From Channallabes apus (Eukaryota > Chordata > Actinopteri > Siluriformes > Clariidae), in assembly GCA_030522415.1 (NCBI GenBank), contig CM060121.1:19390642-19454641 (forward strand): a DNA stretch of 64,000 bases. The letters run 5' to 3'. The position numbers and the translations under genes are program-made. The stretch's first letter is position 1. Every line of letters begins with the position of its first letter. The notes beneath the pieces are model-generated. The model saw nothing but the letters and a program-made list of their open reading frames with translations. It did not search any database and was not told where the DNA came from. Positions 45,696-57,200 of the stretch are shown piece by piece.

Positions 45696-48322
45696 GTATT
45701 TCAAATGGCTAAAAACTCTAATCACAAATGTGATTTATTTGAATTTGTGATGTGTATGCTTTTGAAATGCCACTTCCAGAGTCTTGGTCAGGCTCAATCC
45801 TGAGCTTGAACAAGGGTTCCCTTGACACAACATGCCTGTAGATTAATTGCCTTCATGCTGTAAATGAGTGTACAGGTGAATTTTTGTGCATGGTGTTTTT
45901 CAATTAACTGGCTTCAAATTTCGGGTGAATTCCCACCTTATTCCTGGGGGTCCCATGATCTCTTGCAACCCTAACCAGAACTGTCTGTGCCTGTTTCTCC
46001 AGTGTCCATATGGGTCTCCCCCCACCTCTCATAAAACAAGGCATGAGGCAGAAATCTTCAATCTTGTCCACAAGAGCCTAGTGTGCTTGAAGGCTTACAT
46101 TTCAGCCAAATAGGAGTCGCGCCTGATTTCACTCATTTAATCAGTTCAGTCTTTTTCTGATTTTTATCTGATTTCTGAAACCGATTTAATCAGTTCTTGG
46201 TCTTCAGTCAACCATAACATGTGTCTCCTACAGTATGTATCTGGTTTTGTAGGTAAAACCCATGAAATTAAGTATTATACGAAATAATGAATTTCATATT
46301 AGAATATCGTCTTTTTTTAAGCTTCAGTGGCAGACATAACTACCTGTTTACTAAAATCTTTTTGATTTGATCAGACCTGTTTGACCGATGGGTGCTCAAC
46401 TAGATTGGAATCTGAGGAACTCAAAGGCCTGGTCAGCAGCCTTGATCTCTTTCCCTGAAAGCTGTGTACTGTGTGCGGCATGTTGTGGCCGTTTTTGGCC
46501 AGCACTGTCTCAGGCACTTATGCAGCACTTTTCTGGCCTCAAGCTTAAGTCGTTGCAGTCTAACTGACTTCGGGTAAATGCACTTTCACACACCGGTTTT
46601 GAAGATCACAGCCAAGCATTGGAGGAAATCAAGTTTTTTTTTTTTTTTTTTTTAGAAAAACAGCAATTTTTAAGGAAACAGGCATTGACACTGGTGTGGG
46701 TTTGATCCTGAGCTTATTATTGTGTGTAGAGTTGTCTGTGCCTGTTCCTAAAGTGTCCATATGGGTTTCCCCCACCACCCACATAACATGGCTACAGGCA
46801 GATTGGCACTAAGTGTAACGGAGTATGTAAATGTGTGTCTGTACTGTATGTTGCCTTGCAGTTAGCACCAGACCCAGGGTATTTCTACTTCTTGCCTAGT
46901 GTTCCCAGGATGAGCTTCCTATGAGACACAAACTTGCGCAGGATAATATGCATACTGAATATAAGTGAGAATGAGACCGTGTTAAGTAAAACAGATTTTC
47001 CCTCCTAGCCAGCACTATCTAACTGATTTGTAGAGTGAACTGTTTTGTGACTGAACCCTCTGCTGGTTTATTATTGCTATTGCATGTTAATGAAAGCATG
47101 AGAACAATCATTAGGATTTGTTTCAAGCAGCAGACCCATGACCCAGTATTTCCCACCAAATCAATACCACTGTGTGAAATAAAGAATATTTTTTGTTTGT
47201 TTTTTCCTTAGTTGATTGCAATTGATTTATCTTATATATGTTGCAAGAAGTGACGTTCTAGTTCTAATCACACGGGTAATGTCTTTTAATGCAAGACAAG
47301 TCACTGCTCAGTTTTTCTATTTTCGGCAGCTTCCAGTAAAATGTTGAATGATTTTTCCTTTCCAGTATAGACTAAAAAATGTAGGTCGAAATGTAAATCA
47401 GCTCAACATTAATATGTTTACCAAACAAAATGTAGCATTTCCCTAGCAGTTTCTTTTACAAAGCTTTCTGATCTCAGGTACAGTATAAACATGCCAAAGT
47501 GTTAGATAGCACATTTTAAATGTATTCCAAAGTGTAACCATGTGATGACAGTTTGAAATCTGTTAAGCTATTTTAAGTAAATCTGTTTCCATGGCATCCT
47601 GGGTAGTGTGCTAAAAATAAATATATACTATTCTATTGTAGATGATACTGTATGGTGATGTTATGGTTCCAACAGAACATATGTGGCCTTTTGACTGATA
47701 TTTGACGCTATAAAATTTTCAAGAATTAGGCGAGTTGCATAGTTTTATAATTAAGAGGTAGAAATGACCTGTTAAATGAGAGCAGAGATCACATCATTTT
47801 ACCAGAGCTTGAACAAGTGAATTTACTCAAAGTTTACCCATTGTTCTCCTCTTATTCATCCTATCACTCCTATTGTTTCAGACTCGTTGCTCCACACCTG
47901 GAAAACTGCCAACTCTTTTGTAACCACTCTTGGCATTAGATCACACTGAAGTTAACTGCCATTGCTCTAAAAGCCTGAAAAATATCAAATAAGGATTTAG
48001 CGATGGCCATCATTTTTATTGCTTCCAAAAAAGCAGCCTGACCACAGATCAGAAACTGGAGGGAGAAAAACATCACCTTTCCAGCAGGTTAGGACATAGA
48101 AATGTTCTCCTACTGTATCTGTTACTAAATAAATCTGAGAACAGCTTGAACCGAATTTGGGCACATAAAATGCAATATATAAAAGATAGAACTATTACTA
48201 GATCTGCCTGGTTTCTAGTATTGAAGAAGATCAAAGGTTTACACCACTTACAACTCAAAAGCACTATGGGATTCAGAATCCTAGTAAAAAATCTTAGCAA
48301 AATAAAAATAACAGAAATATAT
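45696..48322. other. Interval downstream of SCO1 with old repeats
   Basis: No host exon is recognised. Two similar segments at 45981-46025 and 46731-46775 share GTCTGTGCCTGTT and GTGTCCATATGGGT. The second belongs to a very diverged family 1 SINE listed separately. A T-tract is at 46635-46652. The rest is unassigned. Confidence 0.35.
46690..46925 (+). repeat. Highly diverged SINE family 1 copy
   Basis: Fragments align in order with the family: GTGGGTTTGATCCTGAG (box B area), GTTTCCCCCACCACCC, TTGCCTTGCAGTTAGCACC, CCCAGGGTATTTCTAC and CCCAGGATGAGCTTCC. The low similarity marks an old insertion. Confidence 0.45.
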
Positions 48323-48328
48323 TTTATT
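48323..48328 (-). terminator. SCO1: Candidate SCO1 polyadenylation signal
   Basis: AATAAA on the minus strand, 98 bp after the SCO1 stop codon, is a fitting distance for a short 3' UTR. Transcript ends were not tested. Confidence 0.5.
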
Positions 48329-48425
48329 TAAGACCTGTTTCATATTATGAAACGTTTAACAAAAAAAAATCAATATCTTCTGTAAACAACAGTCTCTGAG
48401 GTTGAGTCCATAAACAGTCCATCTT

Positions 48426-51400
48426 TCACTGCTTGGCCTGTCTTTGCTTCCTCATGTGTGACGCGATGGAAGAGGAGATCTCGGCTGATTTCTTGTTCTG
48501 GCCGTAATAGTCTATGAACTTTCCATCGGGACCCACCAGATACATAATGATTGTATGATCAACCTGTATATGGAGCATAAACACATTTTGAACAAAGATG
48601 CAGGGAATTAAAACTACTTATTATAATGCTTTTGATTCCTAAAATGTGAAAATACTAATTGTTCCGACATTGCTCTGTGTACACTGCTAAAAATAAGTGT
48701 AATGTGCAGTGGGGATGGGAATCACAAGTCACCACCTGATACAGTAGTATCACAATACCTAGGTGTCGATTTAATTAAAATAGTATATTTTAAATTTAGT
48801 ACACATGACAGTATTATGGTTTTATAAATATACCAATCCTACAGTATTTCCAATTTTGTTACTATTTTAAACCTTATTAAAAATTAAGGATTAATTAAAT
48901 GTAGCCTAGTCCTTATAACATTAGTTTTTTTTACTTAAAAACCAAGAGCAGTATTTAAACAATAATGGTCCGGTGTGGCGACCTCTTGCTGAAGCAGATG
49001 GAAAACCAACAACAACAAGCTTTTAAACAATATAAACTAACTTCATACACAAGGGTTTAACATTTAACTTGTAAAATTAAGCAAAAAGCTAAATTTTACT
49101 GAGCAAGCATGTTTCTGTTGTCATCTGCCATAATTATTATTTCTAAACAAACTTAGCATATAATTCACTCCTACAAATATTTCCTCCTACTGTACATCTA
49201 GTTCAAAATGCACCACCTGGAGGACCATAATGAAACAGCGACGTTTTACCACCTCAAATTCCCCGAAAGTATCAAAACCCAGCTACTGCACTCAGTATGG
49301 AATTGTTTACATCTGAAGCTGATCGGAGGATCGCCAGTCAATGGCCAATCAAACTGAAAAACAGCCAATTCTGGTCATCAACCAGTTCGTCACCTATTAT
49401 AAATGTAAAAATGTGTGTTTTATATATGTTTTTTTTTTTTATCGATTTTGAAGTCGGTGTGGCGATATGTGAATCACCACAAAAGAGAATCGCGATTCAT
49501 TACTGAATCGTTATTTCACCCATCTCTAATGTGCAGATTGGAAATGTTCTGAAAGACTTGCAAAATAGTGTAGTGTGTGAAGGTGGATCAACCCAAAATG
49601 TATAATCTGATTTATATTATTTTGAAGGAATGCAAAACTCACAATGTAGTCATTGTCATCATCTTTTGGACCCTGACTGTAGTACACTCTATAGGCTCTG
49701 GAGACCTGCTCGATTTGTGCCAGTGTTCCCGTCATGCCAATCAGCTTTGGTGAGAACTCTGCAGATAACAAAAAATAAATTGTTCCAGTGCATGTTTTCC
49801 TGCATTAAAATATTCAAGGGTGGACAAATCAGTAACCTGGGCACATAGCACAGGAAAAAATATGGTGTTTTTAATTTGGAGGTTCAATTACCAGAGAGAG
49901 AGAGAACAAAAAACTATTCAATAGTGACTTTTGATAGGCATGTTTAAACTTAATGCACCTAATAGTGATGTGAGAGTAGAATGAGGTGAACTAGGTGGAT
50001 TAATAATAATATATTTATTTAAAACTGATAATTTTGTCAAGGAATCAGGAAGTTCAGGTATGGTTAAACAACTTAAAGCAAAAGAATTTGTAACTTCTGA
50101 TACAATGTCTTTAGACATACTGTACTGAGAGAAATAAACATGCTAGCCAAACTAGAATATCTTTTTAATTGTTGTACTGTATGTGATAAAGCAGCAGATC
50201 GCATAAAGAACACATTGTCTAGCAACTTGCTGACTTTTTACAGAGATCCCAGACACAAGCTTTGTCCTGTTCCTTTATTTTTGTCAATGCACTATAAGCT
50301 GATAATGCACTATATCATGCTAGCTAATATACCACCTGGCAATTGCAGTCTCTAAGGAAGCGCAATGTGGAACTGTGCAGAAGTGCTGGAGGTTTTTTGC
50401 CTGTTGGTTGGTTAACTAATTTGATTTGTCCACACCTGAGGATGCTGTACCAAGAAACAACAGCCAAAATTCTACCTTTGACATATGCTGCCAAGGCCTC
50501 GGGTGTATCTCTTCCTGGATCGATTGTGATGAGAATCGGTGTTAAATCTGGGAGTGTCTTTATCCTGTCTGAATATAAAAATGAAGAAAAAGAGAAAAAA
50601 ACATTTTTAACATGAATAAAAATCAACTTCATGTAAAGTGGAATCGAGAGGTTCTTAAAAAGACGTTACCTATTTCATCCACGACTTCAATCATCTTCTC
50701 CAGCTCATCAGGACAGATATCTGGACAATGTGTGAATCCAAAATAGATCAGCACCCACTGGCCGAGGTAATCTTCACTTTTTGTGGGTTTACTGTTGTGA
50801 TCGATAAGAGAGAATGGACCTCCAAGGGCTGGTTTCCCTAAAGACCTTGTTCTTTCTTTCTCAAACTCTATACCAGTGGGGGGAAAAAATCCTTTTAAGC
50901 ATTCTCTGCATTCATGATGCTTCATAAACAGAGATCCAACAAACAAATTAATTATTAATAGGTTAATAACAAACAATACTGTACACATTTCCATCAATAA
51001 GAGTATTTACAGTATGTCTATACAGTAAACTTTACATTACAGTCAGGTATGTTACAGTATGTGTGTAACAATAGAGAAAGTCATATTCAAGCCTTACTTT
51101 CTTCTTTCTCTTTTTTAAAGTATTTCATGCCCAGAAGAAGAGTCCCACCCAGGGCAAAGGTGACAGCGAGAGATTTCCATGTGACTGGCTAAAAAGACAC
51201 AGGGGAGCAAGAGACAACTGTTCAAGAACTTGCTATGTATCCTTGCTATGACTGCCAAGTATCCAGCTATTATTAATATAATGAGAACGGTTTGTGCAAC
51301 ATCGATGTAAAGCCTGTACAATGATGTCTTAGTCAGTGGGGTGTTAGACGTCATCGAGTGAGCATGTGTACCGTGTGGCTGTCGCATTCGAAATGACTGA

Positions 51401-53566
51401 GCGGATAGAGCAATGAGTCTGCATCATTTTGTTGCATCGTTTAGCACAAACAATCCTCTGCAAAAACTATTCGGGATGATTAAGGCGGCTTTCAGGGATG
51501 ATGCAATGAGTGCATCCAATCACCCTGGTGAATCAGCCCCCCTACAGCCCAGATTTGGCACCCTGTGACTTCTGCCTTTTCTCAAAACTAAACTCAGGTT
51601 TGAAAGGAAAGAGATTTCAGATTGTCGACGAGATTCGGGTAAAAAAAGACAAGGCAGCTGATTATGATTCTAACAAAGGGTTTTTCAGAGGGGTTTGAAC
51701 AGTGGAAGATGTGCTGGTAGAAGTAACAACGATCTGAAAGCGTCCAATTTGAAGAGGACTAAGGCATCACTGTCCTTTGTACAATGTTCCTTGCATCTGC
51801 TCCATTGAATGGTTTGTCATATTACTGGATACTTTCTGGACAGACCTCGTATATCATTTCAGCATAATGCAAAATGTTAAATTCAGCCATAAGTGTAAAG
51901 TGTATATAACGGATATCTGTTTAAAAGGAATGTACAAATGTTAATGTACAAAAAAATGGTTAACTTTGGCAAATTGCTGTTATACAGGGAAAAAAACAAA
52001 ATGTTGGTTAAGATAATAAAATGTATGGTGTATAATAAAATAAGAAATTCTCTTTTTCTTGATATTTGTTAATTATTAATGGGGGTTGAAACACAGTTTA
52101 TATTTTTTCAACAGATATTTGATTGCATAGATGCTTACACCAAACTTCTTCTCTGTAGTTTTCTTGTCCCTGGGCGAAGGTGCTGGAGGGACAGAAGACA
52201 GTGTCCTCACACTGGGAAATATGGGACTTCTGCATGCCAAGGCTACATTCAGCTGCAAATTTGAAAAAGAAACAAGTGTAAAGTGTCAAACACATCTTAT
52301 ATAGATATAAGAAATAAAAATCAGGAACGATCATGGAGATAGAAAGTGATCTAAAACTTTTGAACGGTAGTGTATATTTCCCATATATGAAGTGGTTTTA
52401 AAAATTTTTCGAAATTAGCTCTGTTTAGAAGCTCTTTTTTTCCGCCTTGCAGCCTTTAACCTGGTAGTAGAATTTCACTATCGACAGTCTAGCTCCTGGG
52501 GACGAATTTTTGATGCACAATGCCGCAAATGTCGAAAAAGACGATGAGCATGCACTTGGTTAAGCTGCGAACATGCCTTGTCTTTTTCTGTCAGGGAGAC
52601 GATAGTCTGTTCCATTGCTTCATCTCAGGGTTGTACCCATACACCCAAGTTTCGTTACTGTTAATGATCCTTGATATGAAGGACGGGTCATCCACGGCAC
52701 GCTGATGAATGTCTTGGGAGACTTGACGCGATGTTCCTTCTGCTCTTGGGTCTTGACGAACTTGGCAGTAACAGGGCATGGTCAAATCACATGTGAGGAT
52801 TGCCTGGACTGTTGCGTATGACACACCAACAAATGCAACAATTTAATGGATTGTTCTCCGATGATCCTCATGCACAAGTCGGTGGGGGTTAAGCTCCCTG
52901 AAGGTCTTCCTGATCTCTTGTCGTCTTCCAGTGATAGTCTTCTGTGCCACTCAAAACACCTCAAACGACTCATCGCAGCACCGTCGGAAACTTTGACAAA
53001 TCATGTTAAAAATCTCTGAGGCAGATTTTCCCAGTTCTACATGGAATGTCACGTTCTCTCATTGTTCTAATTTGCTGGCCATGATGAAATAGCAGACATG
53101 GTAAAGCAGGTGGTCAGAATCACACCAGTTACACAGCTCCCCATGTACACAGGATGATGTCTTTTGGCACACTGACTTATGAAGGTCGGTGCTCCATGTG
53201 ACTGTGAACGTAGCCTTGTGCTGCCGTCTGTTGGCGTGTTACAAAACAAGTCTCGAAACTTTTTGATACTACATTGTATACGAGCTTCACAATTAAGCGG
53301 ATAAAAATCATAATAGCGATATCAAACTGAGTGATTATTTAATCAAAATGTATTAATAAATAACAGTTTAAATCACACAGTTTGTCCAAATAATCACAAT
53401 GTGTTTTTTTTTTTTTTTTTACAAATCGTTTAGCATTTGTACCTACCTGAGAGACATTTCCATTATTTAACAGGATGTAGCAGGAGCTGCGGTTTGAGTG
53501 AAACCTGTGGTGGATGAACGTCCTGGACATCAGACACCTGAATCCCTGTAAAACCTGTGTGGCCAT
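48426..53566 (-). CDS. SCO1: SCO1 copper chaperone for cytochrome c oxidase, 7 exons
   Basis: Exons in transcript order: 53447-53566, 52139-52252, 51098-51188, 50670-50867, 50476-50568, 49643-49758, 48426-48563. Together they give 870 nt, 289 residues plus stop, close to the usual size. All borders are GT-AG and phases agree. Residues 1-40 form an Arg-rich mitochondrial presequence ([17 protein letters not shown]). Residues 79-101 carry the inner-membrane anchor ([20 protein letters not shown]). The thioredoxin-like domain follows, with the copper ligands C156 and C160 in [14 protein letters not shown] and H247 in VDHTIIMYL. The protein sits in the inner membrane facing the intermembrane space and delivers copper to the CuA site of COX2. 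SCO2 is the alternative. The body ([21 protein letters not shown]) fits SCO1 better, but teleost orthology should be checked. It diverges from TBL3. Confidence 0.95.
48710..49528. mobile_element. hAT-type non-autonomous element in SCO1 intron 6
   Basis: Ends TGGGGATGGGAATCAC (left) and the complement of TAGAGATGGGTGAAATAA (right) are flanked by a perfect 8-bp duplication ATGTGCAG (48702-48709 and 49529-49536). Inner parts near both ends mention ATCGATTTT/GTCGATTTAA-like blocks. The 819-bp body has no transposase. A related copy is suspected at 11888-12486. Confidence 0.85.
51395..51849 (+). mobile_element. Mariner remnant, C-terminal part, in SCO1 intron 2
   Basis: The plus strand reads [20 protein letters not shown] and then [11 protein letters not shown], the mariner motif with the third catalytic Asp (SPDLAP). 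The right end CTGGATACTTTCTGGACAGA with CCTCG is next to TA (51850-51851) and resembles the terminal repeat of one fish mariner family. The N-terminal two thirds are missing. Its end sequence differs from that of the mariner in intron 1, so they are separate families. Confidence 0.65.
52430..53276 (-). mobile_element. Mariner element, truncated, in SCO1 intron 1
   Basis: The terminal sequence CAATGTAGTATCAAAAAG with TTTCGAGAC next to TA (53277-53278) leads into the transposase from ATG at 53082. It shows MASKLEQ, a stop, then [25 protein letters not shown] and [11 protein letters not shown]. The first catalytic Asp is lost: [15 protein letters not shown] has N where mariners have D in the GDETW motif. 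The C-terminal half is missing to the left of about 52440. Several stops make it inactive. Confidence 0.75.
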
Positions 53567-54258
53567 GACTCAAAGTGCCAGAGGTAAACTGCTTTCAAAT
53601 TTCAAAAGACAGACAAGGCTCATGAAATAAAACTCGAAATGTCATTAAATAATATTAATAACACTCTTGTCAAACAGTACATCAAGGCAATGCACAGTTT
53701 TGAGGTCACCCGAGCAGCATAACAGAGAGGAAAACTAAAAGCGGATGTGAGGTAGAGCAGTTGCTTTGGCGGCGTACTAAATCTTATTATACGCCCTATC
53801 TAGGTGCACTACAGTCGACCGTAAATAATATACACTGCAGGGTGTATAGTGCACTCAACGCGAGATAGAACGCTATTTGATATTCAGCACTAAACAGGCA
53901 ACAGCGACATCTAACGTTTCCCTAGCAATGTCGTTAGCTCACTGATACATGTTACAATAAACATGTAAATGATTTAAAAAAATACAATATAATTTTTTAT
54001 ATGCAAACAATAATTTGTAAAGAAAAAATTATAATAATTAAAAAACGCCTAGTTTCCCTAGTTAATAAGGGAAAGATTTTTTTGTGATTGTGTGACGTCA
54101 TATTCGTGCGACGCTGCCCCTACTGAGAACACATGTACACTGCGCGAGCCGCGAGGGAGAATGTGCTCAGTTACATTTGATATGCTTTAACTTAAATAAA
54201 TAAATACATAAACAAACCAATTAAATACGCTTCTTCAAAAAAAAGAAAAGGTGTGACC
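53567..54258. promoter_or_regulatory. Shared divergent promoter region of SCO1 and TBL3
   Basis: The 692 bp between the two start codons must contain both 5' UTRs and promoters. A perfect palindromic CRE octamer TGACGTCA lies at 54093-54100 (ATF/CREB type). CpG density rises at 54100-54160 (GTGCGACGCTGCC, TGCGCGAGCCGCGAGG). The left part (53700-53900) holds an imperfect inverted arrangement of GGTGCACTAC and GTAGTGCACT-like segments. The transcription starts are unknown. Confidence 0.55.
54093..54100. promoter_or_regulatory. CRE octamer TGACGTCA
   Basis: A perfect 8-bp ATF/CREB site 159 bp before the TBL3 start codon and 527 bp before the SCO1 start codon. Because it is palindromic it can serve both directions. 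Function is inferred from the motif and position only. Confidence 0.5.
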
Positions 54259-57200
54259 ATGGCAGCCAACACGCTACGGTTTAAAACAAAGTAAGTTTGA
54301 GTCTTCCTCTTAAGCAGGTGATGTTAGCTAGAGCTATATGGTAAAGTTGTAGCTGTGTGAAATTGCAGCCAGTTAACATAGCAAAGGTTTTCACAAGCCA
54401 GAAAGCTGGGCATGTGCTGCACTAATGTAAATAATTTAAGCTCTATCTGCTTTTAGCTATGCTGTCTCCAGTAAAATCGAGCCATTCTACAAGGGAGGGA
54501 AAGTACAGGTAAATAAGTGCACCCAATAGTAAAGTGCAGTTCTGATTATGTAACTGTTAGTCCACTTTTTTTGACATTTTGTTTTTTTGTCCTTTACATA
54601 AAGATAAGCCGTGATGAAAATCACATCTTTTGCACCTCTGGACCCAGAGTCAACATTTTGCAGATTTCTACTGGCAAAATCCTTCACAGTATTGAACAGG
54701 TAAGTGTATACATCAGAGAAGGGTTACTGGATTAAAATTGAAGAAGGTCCAGTTAACAGTCGAACCAAGATTTGATTTTCATGGTTGTGTTAGAACTCAG
54801 TTTTCTCTATTTGTATGCAATCATTGTTAGTCTAGAAAAAATAAGCAGTTTCAAATTTCTATATCATTTCAATAATATTTGTAAATTTTCAGTTACTGCT
54901 AAACATGAAGACAATTTGATCTTTGATCCCCTTTGATATTTGTAAGGAATACAGCGGCGGAGTGAGTTAGTGGTTAGCACTATGTTCTTGCACCTCCAGG
55001 GTCCATGTTCGATTCTCACATCAGGTTGTTGTACATGGAGATTTCATGTTCTTCCTGTGCTTGGTGGGTTTCCTCTGGGTACACTGATTTCTTCCCACAG
55101 TCCAAAAATATGCAGATTAGGTTAACTTGTGTCCCCAGATTGTCCTGTGTGTGTGTCCTGTCATGAATTGGCACTATTTCCAGGGTATACCCAGCCTTGT
55201 TCCCTAATTACGCTTTTCCACTGCATAGTACGGCACGACATGGTTCAGTTCAGCTCACTTTTGGGGGGTTTTCCACTGGGAACAGTACATGGTACCTGGT
55301 CCTTTTTTTTAGTACCACCTCAGCCGAGGTTCCAAGCGCGCCGAACCGTTACCAAAACGTGACGTGTAAACTCTGCTGGTCACTGATTGGCCGGAGAAAA
55401 TCATTACTGCGTCACTGAGCTTGCGACACGAGACACAACAGAACCGTTATATTTAGAACAGCCAGCGAAGGATCGGACGCACCTTTTTGTATTAACCAAA
55501 CATTTTCTTTGGCTGCCATCAGCCTCTTTTGAAACAAACTCCTTCGTCTCGCTGTTAAAAACATCCACATGCCGAGAATGAAGAACACCATTCCGCCGAT
55601 ATGCTCCATTGTTGTGTGTTTGTTTGTGGCGCGTTTACGGTGATTACGGTGGCGCCGCCGCAACTGTAACGACTAGGGTTTGATACTTTGAAAATGGTAC
55701 CGGTGCCAAAACGGTGCCTGAACCAATACTTTTAAGCCACAAAATTATAGTGGATGACTCAAGAATGAATTTTTATTGAACAAAAAATTTTATGCTTAAA
55801 ATGTAACAATATATTAAAAGTTTAAAGTATATATGAATATGTAAGCTTAAAATTTTAGCAATTCTTTTGCAGAAATTTCACCATATTTGCCTTTTCTGGC
55901 AAAATACGACTCTTTTCCTGACTTATTGCCCTGCACAGGACATGCATAGCCTTCTTTGCAATGGTAAATGGGGGGCACTGTTGTAGTACTACTAGTACTA
56001 GCTGGAAAGCCACAATTATAAACAGAATCCATGTTACATTAGTTTTTTACAAATCGTTTGACCATTTGTTAGCATGAATGCAAGATTTGCATTTTGCTAT
56101 TAACATTACATTATCCTACTACTAACCTGCGGAAAGGCTGCTGTCGTCATCATAATCAGTGACTCCTTTTTGCTACGGTTGGTATGACTGGGGCTGGGTT
56201 CGTCCATACTGATAGTGCCAGCTGTTGTCCGCAAGAAAACATGGTGCCTCCCTCTTCTTTAAACTTTATTCCGTCTGCCCTCGAATGTTTCATTAGATTT
56301 GACGTGTTTCCGCCGTTACACACAACTACTGTGAAACATTTGCTGCACGTTGCGGTGTCGGAATCCTTTCTTGTGAAATACAGCCACACTTTCGACCGTT
56401 TAGTTTTAGGCATTTTAACGAAAGTTGTTTAATTTATCGAGCTAAGATAGCGGTAGACTGCCTGCTGCTGTCTGAGCGAGTGTAACGTTAGTTGCTGCAT
56501 TCACGCGCATTTCGGATGGTCTCTCATTTCCTGATGATTTGTGCTTTTAATTTTTTTCTTTAATCTAATAAACTGTTAATCTACAAAAATATATGAATCT
56601 AGAGAACAAATATTTCAATCGACAGTTCAGGCATTTAAGTGTCACCGAAATTCGCGTTCTGTTTCGGTCCGGTACATACCGGTTCTATAGGTACCGGTGC
56701 CATATTGGCACCAGTTTTCGGTACACAACCCTAATAACGACACGTGAATAATCCCGCCCACTCTAAAGCGGTACTAAACTGCAGTTGAAGCGCAAACCGA
56801 GCCGAACTGAGCCGAACCAAAGTGAGCTGTACTGAACCGTGCTGTGCCGTACTATGCAGTGGAAAAGAGGCATTAGTCTCCTGGGATAGGCTGCAGGCCC
56901 ATCGTGACCCTGTATACAGGGTAAAGCGGTATAGATGATGATTGAGTGAGTGTATGGAATAGAGCCAACAATCTTTAGTGAATCTTCATTTGCATCCTGC
57001 TGGGTTGTAAATAAATGTGAAAGCACTCTGATTGCTCTGTCATAGCGGGCAATACCTCTGTTCGGGTATTTTACCTGCCCTCACCTCAGACTGCTGCTGC
57101 TATGTTTCCTCAAACAACTGATGTTTTCTCTCATGCCAGCGCTTCACATTACTGTTTTCTATAATTGCCATTGTTTCAGAACATATGAAACAAGCTGCTT

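Larger units (their letters stand above)
55211..56872. mobile_element. TIR element inserted in the SINE
   Basis: Left end CGCTTTTCCACTGCATAGTA and the complement of the right end (TGCCTCTTTTCCACTGCATA) continue for about 100 bp of inverted similarity (GGTTCAGT, AGCTCACTTT). TTA lies on both sides (55208-55210 and 56873-56875), so a 3-bp duplication is possible, as in PIF/Harbinger elements. Similar fish repeats could also be hAT, so the superfamily is open. Without the nested hAT the body is about 0.6 kb and non-coding. Confidence 0.6.
54953..56951 (+). repeat. SINE family 1 in TBL3 intron 3, interrupted
   Basis: The head and body lie at 54953-55207 (GTGGTTAGCACTATG, GTGCTTGGTGGGTTTCC, TTCTTCCCACAGTCC, CAGGGTATACCC). 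The 3' part lies at 56876-56951 (GTCTCCTGGGATAGGCTGC, GTAAAGCGGTATAGATGATG). An imperfect duplication TGTAAGGAATACA/TGTATGGAATAGA (11 of 13) flanks it. The SINE was split by the TIR element at 55211-56872. Confidence 0.8.

Noticed and set aside
52352..52374. Tc1 terminal motif (TTTTGAACGGTAGTGTATA) as an element
   Set aside because: One end only. No partner or TA-bounded body could be found nearby.
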